Below, one piece after another: positions 33,201-45,200 of a stretch of 64,000 nt of DNA. How positions within the stretch are numbered: position 1 is the stretch's first letter; each line of letters starts with the position of its first letter. The position numbers were made by a program, and so were the translations under genes. The notes below the pieces were generated by a model that was not told the DNA's origin, ran no database searches, and saw only the letters and a list, made by a program, of their open reading frames with translations. Source of the DNA: Xanthostigma xanthostigma (lineage: Eukaryota; Arthropoda; Insecta; Raphidioptera; Raphidiidae); the NCBI GenBank assembly GCA_963575645.1, contig OY754466.1:17338001-17402000 (forward strand), read 5' to 3'.

Positions 33201-36200
33201 GCTGCAAATACAGCCGTATACCTAAAAAACAGATCTATTACTTCAAGCTTAGAAAATAAAACTCCCTATGAAGCGTGGTATGCGAAGAAACCTGACTTGA
33301 GTCACATTCGTCTGTTTGGAAGCCCTGTCATGGTGCACGTTCCTAAACAAACGAGATTAAAGTGGGACAGAAAAGCTGAAGAATATATTCTTGTAGGTTT
33401 CTCAGAAAATGTAAAAGGCTATCGAGTTTATGACCCAAGAAAAAATGTTGTCACAGTAAAGAGAGATGTTATTGTGATGGAAGAAAGAACAGATATTGAA
33501 GAAGGAAATGTTATCTGGGTTCAAAATGAAGAAACAGAAATGAATGAAGAGAACAGAGATTCAGTGGGGGAATCTTCAATGAACGAATCTCTGAGTAATT
33601 CAAGTTACAACACATCGGTGTACTCAGGTTCTGATAGTGAAAATAGTGATGACACCTTAGTTTCATCAAACATTGAAACTGACATTTCATCCAGTGAGAT
33701 TCAAGAAAATCAGGAAATTCTGGAAGGCAAGAGAATAAGGAAAATGCCGGAACGTTATGGTTACAATAACATATGCGTCTCTAGCGTCTTTCCGGAAGTT
33801 GAGCAGATTGACGTGTCAGAAGCACTGAACGGACCAGAAGCAGGACAATGGGAACAGGCTATGCAAGAAGAGCTACAGTCATTTGAATACACTGATGCAT
33901 GGGAGCTCGTCGATGTTCCGTCTGGTGTTCCTATAGTGAAGTGTAAATGGGTATTTAATAAAAAGTTTGACGTGAATGACAAAATTCGTTACCGTGCCAG
34001 ACTTGTTGCGAAGGGGTTTACACAACGACGTGGTATTGATTATGTGGACACCTTTTCACCCGTTGTGAAACATTCCACTTTGAGAATGCTATTCGCACTT
34101 AGTGTACAGTGGGATATGAACATTGATCACCTGGACGTAGCAACCGCTTTTTTGAATGGACATTTAAAAGAAAATATTTACATGTCTATTCCTGAAGGTT
34201 TTATAAATAAAAGTAATGAGAAGGTTTTAAAACTTAAAAGAGCTATTTATGGATTGAAACAGTCTTCTTTAGTATGGTATGAAAGGGTAAAAACTTGTTT
34301 ATGTAACTTAGGGTTTAAAAATAGTAAGTTCGAACCTTGCTTATTCAGAAAAATTAATGATAATGTTAAAATAATAATAACCATTTACGTTGATGATTTT
34401 TTGATTTTTTCAAACAATGTGCAGGAAACAGAAAAGTTGAAAACTGCACTGCGTTCTGAATTTAAACTAAAGGATCTAGGTCCTGTAAGACGTTACTTAG
34501 GTATGAGAGTTAATGTAGATAAGCAACACAGTACCGTGACTGTAGATCAACAACAATACATAGAGCAATTATTGCTTAGATTTGACATGTCTGATTGTGG
34601 ATCTATAGATACGCCTATTGAATGTAAGCTAAACATTGAAAAATCTGAAAAATGTATAACAGATATTCCTTATCAAAGATTGATTGGCAGCTTAATGTAC
34701 CTAGCAGTTTTGACAAGACCTGATATAGCATATACTGTAAGCTATCTCAGTCAATTTAATAATTGTTACAATGAAAATCATTATAGTTATGCCAAAAGAG
34801 TTCTGAAATATTTGCAGAAAACAAAAACATATTGTTTAAAGTATAGCAAGGAAAATGTAGAATTACAAGGTTTTGTTGATGCTGATTGGGCCAATGATAA
34901 TTTAGATAGAAAATCATATACTGGTTACTGCTTTACCATGTCTGGTTCTGTGATATCATGGCAAAGCAGGAAACAGAAAACAGTCTCTTTATCTAGTACT
35001 GAGGCAGAATATGTAGCACTCTCGGAGGCATCTAGAGAAGCTGTTTATTTGAGAAATTTGATGCATGAGATTTCTGGACAAATATGTGTTATTGCATTGA
35101 ACTGTGATAATCAAAGTGCTTTGAAATTGGCAACTGGTCAACAATCACTTAATAGATCTAAACACATTGATGTCCGTTATCACTATGTTAGAGATGCTAT
35201 TAAAAACAAATTAATTGTAATTAAGTATGCTTCTACTCAAGAAATGCCTGCCGACTTATTAACTAAAGGCTTGCTATCAGCAAAACATTATAAATTTATG
35301 AGAATGATTGGTGTTAATCCAATTTAAATATTAATAATTTCAATTATTGTGTGTAATTTAATCAAATAATGATTGTTTTTCGTATAGTTTTACGTTTATT
35401 TTGATAAGTGGGGATGTTATTATGTAAACAGTACTTTTTCGTTTTGTATCAAAATGTAACTAGATCGATGTAAAACTCTATGGTTGATTGTGAAATAAAG
35501 TCAGTCTATGTCTGAAAGTCGACAAGTAATAATAATTAATACGCTAAGGTTAAAGATGTTTGCCTCCCTTTTTAGAAAAAAATATAGTTTAAAAAAAACT
35601 AAAAAACACGCTTTATATCGGACTAAAAAGTAAAAAATAATTGTTTTAAAATAAGCTTAAAAAGCGTTGGGCGCTCGATGTACGAAAATGTGGAACAAAG
35701 CGCCCCACGCTTTTTAAGCTTATTTTAAAACAATTATTTTTTACTTTTTAGTCCGATATAAAGCGTGTTTTTTAGTTTTTTTTAAACTATATTTTATTTT
35801 TCACTTTTTAGTTTGAGGATCTATAAAAGAATTTATTAATCCTGGGGGTCCTAATAAGGATAATGGGAAACTGTTATCAAATTATTGCATTGTCATCGGT
35901 CCTTGATACGTATGCAAAGTTTCAAATTAATCAGACTTCGGGAAATTGGTGAAAATTATGCTCAAAGATTCCGTTACGGACATACATACTTAGTTACAAC
36001 CCAAACTAATATAAAGCGTATAAAAACCTCACAATTTCGCCACATAAATTATATATCATTTCACAGATAATTGCTTGGTCTACTGACATCGACAACTAAA
36101 AAATTTATTATTGCTTTTGTTTTTGTAAATTAATTAAAATACAGCAACGCTGAACAACGTCCGCCATCTAACGGCTTTAATTTTGAAACAACGTCAACAC

Positions 36201-39200
36201 TTCGATCTGTCATCTGACCTTCATATTGTAATACAACAAAAAAAAAGAACGTTATAACTTATAAGCAGTGTGCAAAATTAGAAACAAATTGAATACCTAC
36301 AATCATATTTAAAAAATAATTTTGTAAAGTGATAATTATTATACTTATTTAGTGCGAATAATTCGCACAGGTCTCTCTAGTTTTTTTAATTTTTACTGTT
36401 GTCCAAGGTCATTCCCACCCCCTCACCCGACTGACGGTCCCCCCATCTAGAGATTTTACTAAATACGTCCGTCTACATTCTCCACTCTCCCCGTTCTCAT
36501 TTTTTAACCATCAGAATAGTCATCCGCCCCCCCCCCCTTCCCCCGTCATCTATAGACAATTACCCAAACAGCAAAATAATATAGTTTCGTCTTATACCTC
36601 AAGAACTTTTCAGCCAGGATAAAAAGTTCTCTGTTGAAGAATGATTGAGCAACATACACAACTTTTTATTATTAGTAGTAGGAACATTTCAGAAACTTGT
36701 GTGCGCTGCGTTAATTGTGTCTTAGTGTGCGTCCAGCTTTATCCCGGGAGTCGATCAACAACTTCCTTATTACGGCCTTGTCCGTTACGCAATAAATTCA
36801 TATGAATGTTTATGTCGAATTAAATCGGTATAGTATTCTGTGTTATTTATGAATGATTTGATTATGGCATCGATGCTGTTTTTAACCGACGAAAAACAAA
36901 AACGGAGGAGGTTCTCAAGTCGACGCGTATATTTTTTTTTTTTTTTTTTTATTTTTTTTTTTATGTATGACCACGCATAACTTTTTACAGAGTAGTCCGA
37001 TTTTGATAAATAATTTTTTGTTTGAAAGGGTATACCCCGAAGTTGGTCCCATATAAATTTCGTAAAAAAATTCCAACCCTAAGGGTAGGAAAACAGGGGA
37101 TGATTGATTGTTCACTCACTGATTGTAATGTATGACCACACATAACTTTTTACAGAGTAGTCCGATTTTGATAATTATTTTTTTGTTTGAAAGGGTATAC
37201 CCCGAAGCTGGTCCCATATAAATTTGGTAAAAAAATTCCAACCCTAAGGGTAGGAAAACAGGGGATGATTGATTGTTTACTCACTGATTGTAATGTATGA
37301 CCGCACATAACTTTTTATGTAAACAATGTTCATTTGTTTGCCATAAAATTTCATTGTAATGTCTTTTATATTATATACCAGCTGTAACCCGCGACTTCGT
37401 CCGCGTGGAATTTATTTTTTTGTGCGGAACCCTATTTCTTTCTTTTTCTAAAATAAAAGTAGTCTAAGTTACTCCTTATAACATCAGCTATATGCCAGTG
37501 AAAGTCCTGTCAAAATCGGTCCAGTCGTTTCGTAGATTAGCCGGAACAAGCAGACAGACAGACAGACACTTTTTCTAAAATAAAAGTAGCCCAATTTGCT
37601 CTTTATAACATCAGCTATATGCCAGTGAAAGTCCCGTCAAAATCGGTCCAGTCGTTTCGGAGATTAGCCGGAACAAACAGACAGACAGACAAAGATTTTA
37701 AAAAATGTTTTTTTTACCGTATACTTATACTGCATATAGGTACTTTCTTATATGCATTTAGTAAAAAGATGGTGTTTTGACCTTACAAACCGACATTTCA
37801 ATAATTGTATTTATCTGTATAGACCAGGGATGGCGAACCTATGGCACGCGTGCCACAGATGGCACGCGACAGATTATTATTGGCACGGCATTGATTGAGG
37901 TGCAAAATCGAAGTATAATTAAAAATATGCGCTAGATGCCGAAAACAATTGACTATCACCAAATAGCAAATACGAAAAAATTTTATGGCGATCAATGTAT
38001 TATCAAAATTATCATTTTTATCTATTTTTGATTCATTCTTTGACAACTAAGTTTTTTTGATTGTTTGTCGGCACACCATGGCTACCTTAAACATTTTTGA
38101 AAAAAATCGCACGTAGGTGTAGAAAGGTTCGCCACCCCTGGTATAAATTATAGAAGATAATTGTATTAAAAGATCGAAATGGAAATATGTATTGAAAAGA
38201 AAATAAAACTTTTCCTAAAACACCTTGCTTGAACTATATTCACTTCAGGTGAACGAAATAATATTAATATTTATTTGTTAAATTGTTGTATGCCCAACAA
38301 TTTAACACGAATTGTGTTTTCTTCGGGAAAATGCGCATAAATATAAATAATGATATATGTTATAAGTTCGGTTGTTTGAAAAAATAGAATAATTAATTTA
38401 TTTTTCCTCTTGTTCCAGGGTCAAAATGGTTTTGACGACCTTAGAAGATACATCAAACAGGGCGGCGATTTTTGCAAAGAACTGTCCGCCGTTCTACAAG
38501 AAAGGTATGCCAGCACAATAATCTACAGGCGTAGGCGTGGCCTAATCGCGAAATTATATTTTACTTTGATTTTCTACCATCAGATGTCATAGCATCAACT
38601 CATTAAACGTTAAATCTATATAGAAATATCATATATACCTAGTAGTGATATAACGAATGTCTATTTTTAGACATTCCCGAATGCGAAATTCCGTTACCGA
38701 TATTCGCGAATAGTCAGTTTTCAAATCTGGCGTCATTTGTTCAAGATTAAAATTTATCAGCTGATTGGTCGCGCATAGTCGAGCGCACACATATTTTGTA
38801 GTGGTTCTGGGTACTGGGCTGATTATTAGAGTCATGTGGGTCAAGTGTGCGCATTTAAACTTTGGCGCTTCAAAAACTCGAAAATTATTTGTAGAATGAA
38901 ACAAAACTGTGTTAATTAGTAAGACTGTTTATTTGCAATCAACTTAGACACAATAATAGTATTGTCAGTAGCTTATATTTTAAGAAAACTATAGAAAACA
39001 AAGACCGTTCCTTACGCGCACACTTGCCCCAGTGTAGGGGTATGTGTGCGCAGCACTGTGGGTAAGTGTACGCAACAACAAAAAAAGAAATAATGAGCTA
39101 TATATTTTTAGAACATAAACAATATTATATATTTATTAAAATTTTCATCATAGGTACTTAAAGTAATCAACATAATAATCATCTTAAATCAAAATATGAG

Positions 39201-42200
39201 ATCAACTTGAACTTAGAAATCCTTATCTACTTCGTCATATTACATGTATCACAAATAAAAGTGCCGTGTTCTAAGCTGGTGCACTGTTCGTGCCACCAGG
39301 CTCCACAAAGGCTACATTCAATCCAGTCTCGAGGCATTTTGAATTTATATTTGTACTCTGAAACAAAACATAGCAAATGTACAAAGATATGCATGCGCAC
39401 ACTTACACGGCAGGTTTCTGCGCACACTTAACCCAAACCATCGAAACAGAATTGTATGAATGTCGTTGATTATTGCGTCATCATAACAACTTAAACACTG
39501 GCAAATAACAAACTAGATATTATGTTGCACTTGATAGCAAATAGCATATTTATAAAAAGTTTACATGACTACAAAAGATTACGCGTCAAATGTGACAAAA
39601 TATCTTAAATATTTTAGCAAAAATCTTCATTTACCTGTCAGATCAAAATGGCACGCGAGCAGCCGCTGTGATGCGAGCGCTTCGCAGGACGTCCCGCGGG
39701 GTACTCGAGAGGGGGGTGGCCGTTCCTTAGCTCTATATAGTTTTCGAGATATTTTGAATGCGCACACTTAGGCCTAGTTTATATGAGAGGCGTTCAACGC
39801 GTGTTGGCCCAACGCGCGTTTACAATTTCTATACAATTGTATAGAACTGTTTATATGATAACGCGCGTTGGTGGCGCGTTGAACGCGCGTTATCATATAA
39901 ACAGTTCTATACAATTGTATAGAAATTGTAAACGCGCGTTGGGCCAACGCGCGTTGAACGCCTCTCATATAAACTAGGCCTTAGACGCTGCGCACACTTG
40001 ACCCACATGACTCTAATACTGTCTAAGGTTTAATTATCAGGGTCGGTCTGGGAAGTAAAAAATTGCCGGGAAAATTGTCAAACGCTTTTACGAGACCGTA
40101 TAACTAAGAAGAAAAATCTAATGTTAAAGTAGGTACCTAAAGGCTGGTAAAAGATATAATTTCAAGGTTATCTTAACGAAATTTTTTTAATTGTTTTTGA
40201 AAAAAGGAGTAAGAAAAAAAACTTTTCTTATAAAAATGTCTAGAAATTAATATTTTTTATCTTATTTAATATTATTTTCACATTTTTAAATAAAAAACAT
40301 GATTTTTTCTTATTTTAACATTCGCATGAATTTTGCGAATGCGAATGTCAAACAATGTGCGAATATCCGTTACATCACTAATACCTAGCTATAATCGTCT
40401 GATTGGTCGCTTGAAGCTCCACACAGCAGAGCAACCAATCAGATCTTAGCCAGCCAGCAACAGAGTATGTGTTGTTCACGTGATAACTACCGTATTAGCC
40501 CGAATATAACGCGACTCCGAAATTTTCATAAAGATATTTAGAAAAAAACCACGATGCAAGTGAAACTTTTATTGGATTGTAGACACTTATCCATCACGAT
40601 TAATTATAAACAACAATATTCACATGAATGCACGAATAAAAACATGTAAACACTGTACAGCACTTGCCCGCATGACAGACTGACTATGTGTTATACATAC
40701 TACACGGTCAGCTGATGCTAACCATGGACGCCGCCATACTGGCCTTGGCTGCTCTACCGAGCGCCTACTCCGAACGCCTTTCACTTTACCCCTACTCCGC
40801 GGCCGCCTGTAATGCGACATGCAACAGACGGCCAGAAAAATTTGGGGCGATAGAATAAAAGTTTCACTTTAAAAATAATACTCATAAAAGAATTCAAAGA
40901 AAGCTAAATTCAATCTGCAGATAAGCATTTATTTAGGTATAATTATAGGCTACATTCATGTCAATATAATTCACGCTTTCAGTCTCCCACAAAATGCCAT
41001 CTTCCGTCCCATTCAACCTCTGTAGCAGAATGTCCTTGTTTATATTACATTCCATTACTTAAATTAACCCCGAATTTAGCGCGAGTCGATTTTTTAACGG
41101 AAAATAAATGGTCGAAAAATGTCGCGTTATATTCGGGCTAATATACGGTATAGTCCGGGTGGTGATGTCAAAATTTATCAGTGATTTATCTCCGACTCAA
41201 ATGTAATTGACTGAAGAGTTTAACCATTACTCTGTTCGAAATCGAAAGTCAGTCAGCGCTCCCGCGGTGGGTGAGGGCGTGGGAGGCTGTGAAACTCGTC
41301 GGAAAAACTATGAAAAAAAGTGATAAATCTGCTGATGAAAATTTGTTGTTAATTGATGATTAAACGTGAAAATACTCGTCAGTCACTTTCCCGACGGGGG
41401 AAACATCGTCAGTCATGAATGATTTCCTTTAAAAGAATATCAATTGCTCAGTGTTTGAATTTAAAATTGATATTTTCAGAACGAATAGTAGGAACTGAAA
41501 CATTCTATTCCTACTATTCGTTCTGAAAATATCGATTTTAAATTCAAACACTGAGCAATTGATATTCTTTTAAAGGAAATCATTCATGACGGACGATGTT
41601 TCCTCCGTCGGGAAAGTGACTGACGAGTATTTTCACGTTTAATCATCAATTAACAACAAATTTTCATCAGCAGATTTATTACTTTTTTTCATAGTTTTTC
41701 CGACGAGTTTCACAGCCTCCCACGCCCACACCCACCGCGGGAGCTCTGACTGACTTTCGATTTCGAACAGAGTAATGGTTAAACTCTTCAATCAATTACA
41801 TTAGAGTCGGAGATAAATCACTGATAAATTTTGATACCACCTCCCGGACTAGTATATCTGGTTGTGAGAAAAAGAATTGACAGTACTTATATTAGTCTTT
41901 AAGATTAATTAATTTTGTTTTCATGCAGATCGGAAGCCGAACTGCAGTATGCTAAAAGTCTATCGAAGCTGAGCAATAAGTTGAGCCGCGCTTGTCGAGA
42001 AGGCGTTGGCGGCATCAATGATGCTTGGAAGAGTATAGCTGCTGAAATGGAGACACGGGCCGATATACACAGGTACAATATAATATAATAGATAATGACT
42101 CTCGAATAGCCGAATCCGTAGTGTTACTGGCGCCGTTAAACTAGTAACCCGGTAGGATGCAATAAGTAACGCGATAATGATTGTTTAATTTGTATATATT

Positions 42201-45200
42201 GTAACAAAACTGCCCTTTGTCGTGATGGTAAATATTTACAACAATAAAACTGTTAACAAAACAGTTAAACTAAAAAGTACTTCTTCTCTATAATGAAAAT
42301 AAAATAAAATAATGTAACAGAAAACAACAACTTTTAAGTAATAAAAATACATAAAACACTATATATACAGAGAATGGAGCTATTTACAAGAAGAATTTAT
42401 GTAAGCTATCTATAGCTATTTATATTTGAACTCAATCATTTGTCAGTCGCACGTTATTCAACTGTGTCTCCGCTGTGAACTGTGTACTACCCGGCTGACC
42501 CGGCCGCGCGACTGTAATATATGCGTAGGGTACTGGTCCGGGATTTTTCTCGATGCTTCTATCGAAAGCAGTAGCGTAACAAACTGGGCGTGCGCTACAA
42601 TATCAACCAACAAAATTTTAAAGGCGCGATGAATCCTATGGTACTGAGGGTTTCCGTTGCTTACATGAAGTTAAAGCCCAAGAGCCAATTAACTTTTTTC
42701 GAAACGGATTTGATAAAAACTATAACTTCGTAGAATGGTATTGCTATCTTCCCCGATCAAGGTATCGAGAACTTGCCAGGCCGCTAGTAGTTACTTTGGC
42801 ACCAAAAGCCGTTTTGAAAGCTGTAACTTGACGGTTACATATGACAATTATTCGTTAATAAGAATGTCATCCTACCAGTAGCGTAACTATACCACCTGAA
42901 GCCCGTGGCAAATTCATCCTTAATATAAAAAACCTTCACGTTGTAGTTTTATCTTTATAAATCACGAAGTAAAGTAGATATTTGTATAATTAGTGTATGT
43001 TCTTGAGTTAACCTAACATTGATTGAAATAAATGTTAGGTTCTTCCTATCCTAATGGCTAATGGTCTCTCGGGGCGGGGTCCCCCTCAGGCCAGGGGCCC
43101 GTGGCATTTTGCCCATACAGCCACCCTATTGTAACGCCATTGCATCCTGCATTTTTTGACAAATATACGTAAAATGACAATGTTAGAATCTTTTAGGATG
43201 GTAGCCATCATTTTAAACATAAAAAATGCCCGTTATTAGAGCCTCTACAATATTTATCTCTTAATTTTAGACAATTCTCGGCAACGCTGTGTGAAGAAAT
43301 AGTGAAACCGTTACGTCAGTTGACGGAAGCTCAACACAAAACGAGAAAACAGTCGGAAGGTGCTGTTGACAAATCTGCGAGAAGTTTAGGCGAATGGCGG
43401 ACGGCGGAAGCTAAAAGCAAGAAGCAATCGCACACATGCGCACGCGAGAATGAGAAATTACAAGACACGTTACTGGACGTTAGGTATTTATAAACAATAT
43501 TTAAAATTTGTTATAATTTTATTTTTTGAACTAATGTACTCAGTGGTGTTGTCGAGCCGGAACGTCGTTCCGGTACTTCCTTTTTGGACAGGAACGCGTT
43601 CCGGAACTAAAGATGATTTCTGATAACGAGAATTCCAAACAACGAAAAAAATAATGTAAATCTTACTTTAGGATTTTATTAACGTAATTTGTTTTTTTTT
43701 TCTCAAATGGACATAACAATTGAAAAAATTTGTAACAATGTGCCAACAAATAGAAAAATTCCAAACAATGAAAAAAATAATGTTAATGTATTTCAGTTAC
43801 AGCTTTTTACCTCTTTTCACCCCTCCCCCCCCGTCGTTAAATTTGGGAGCGTTCCGGTAAAAAAAAAATTAGCACAACACCACTGAATTATGTACTACGT
43901 ATACTATAACCAACAGTAGAACATTAAGCAAAGTTGGAGGCGAGGTAGAATACTTGCCTCGAAACCTAACTGACGTTGGTTCGATCCCGACGGTCTGTGC
44001 CATTGTTATTATTTTTTTTTTACAACGATACTGGTTTTACTTCAGTAATGTGTAGTGTAAAATACACAGTCCATTTTTTTATTATTACAAAAAGAAATGT
44101 TTTTTTACAGATTATCGCGTAGTACAAGTTTAATACATTTGTCGCATTTACATAGCCACAAAACTGTGTCGGATAGAGAAACTGCAAAGGTATTTAACTA
44201 ATTTGTTGTAATCATTAAACTTAATGCCTTTCCCACCGACAGATATAATTAACACGTGACTAGCATATGTTTGATTAGGTTAGGATGTACAAAATATCTG
44301 AATGATTGCTCTGCTGTGTTGAGTTTCAAGCGACCAATCAGATTCTGATCACGCAGTTTTATTGCTAGATCGATTTGTGGGACAGACGGTTTCAAATCAC
44401 CGCCTTTTGACGAACAGCAAGGTTTACTGCGTCTCCTGTGAATGACGAAAGTACTAAACGGAACGGTTGCGCGCCTGCGCCAACTAAAGCAAAATTGCAT
44501 TATAATCTAGTCAGTATGGAGGGTAGAGGAAGGAGAACAATCTCTGTGTTTGAAAAGTGTCCGTCAAAAAGAGTGAAATTAAAATGGCGCGACCGTAGGA
44601 AGAGTGTCAATTTCTTTCTGATGATTTTATAGGTTATATTTACCAAATAATGTTTGACTACGTATGTGATTGAGGTTTTATTTACTGTGAATATATTAAC
44701 TACTCTAGTCGCCAAAAATATTAAATATTTCTTTCAGCACACTTCACTTCGTCTATAAATGCAAAGTTTACATTAAACACTTTTTCTACACTAGCGCCAT
44801 TCTAGTCACTTTTTGAACTGTTATTTGACGCTTTCGGACGGACACTTTTTTACTCCCATATAAGATGATTCTCCTTTAATCTTTGATTAACGTCTGAATA
44901 GAACTCTTCAAATGAATAAAATTGTCGACCAATTTTTCTCAGACCATATGACAAAAAATAATAAAAATACAAATCAATATAACACAGGATGACGTTTCGA
45001 TCCGGATTTGGATCTTCTTCAGAAATATCTAAAAAATATAAAAATTAATTAGTATTAAGTTATTTATTAACTAATCGATTGCACGCAAGATTGAAAGATT
45101 CAAAAATAATGAAAAATTAATAACAATATATGGTCTGAGAAAAATTGGTCGACAATTTTATTCATTTGGAAATGATTCTCCTTACTTACCTCTAGCCTCC

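Larger units (their letters stand above)
31255..35534 (+). mobile_element. Copia-type LTR retrotransposon, complete and recent
   Basis: Two 120-bp LTRs (31255-31374 and 35415-35534; start TGTTATTATG, end AAGTAATAATA) appear identical base for base and are flanked by the 5-bp duplication ATTAA (31250-31254 and 35535-35539). Immediately after the left LTR, GGTTATGGGC is complementary to the anticodon arm of initiator tRNA-Met, the primer type of Copia elements. A purine tract AAGTGGGGA precedes the right LTR. The body carries gag-pol in the Copia order (protease, integrase, reverse transcriptase, RNase H), split by one frameshift near 33182-33187. It lies in nostrin intron 1 in the sense orientation. 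Confidence 0.95.
38826..40016. mobile_element. pogo/Tc1-mariner-like element with PHD remnant
   Basis: 28-bp perfect terminal inverted repeats (TTAGAGTCATGTGGGTCAAG and complement) are flanked by TA on both sides (38824-38825, 40017-40018), the Tc1/mariner/pogo target. The motif AAGTGTGCGCA or its complement TGCGCACACTT recurs near both ends (about 38843, 39046, 39394, 39420, 39760, 39989), as expected for transposase-binding repeats. The only coding trace is the PHD-like segment on the minus strand. 1191 bp including a 210-bp later insertion. Confidence 0.75.
38643..40380. mobile_element. hAT element (1.7 kb) hosting two nested elements
   Basis: Ends TAGTGATATAACGAATG and ATATCCGTTACATCACTA, with sub-terminal GAATGCGAA blocks inverted. 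Exact 8-bp duplications ATACCTAG flank it (38635-38642 and 40381-40388). A pogo-like element (38826-40016) sits inside and itself contains a palindromic MITE (39771-39980). The hAT part alone is about 550 bp and non-coding. Located in nostrin intron 2. Confidence 0.88.

Noticed and set aside
39774..39977. Nearly identical 64-codon ORFs on both strands
   Set aside because: They are a necessary result of the palindromic MITE; no evidence of a protein.
44438..44632. 64-codon plus ORF in nostrin intron 5
   Set aside because: No domain, overlapping frames on the other strand, no sign of conservation.
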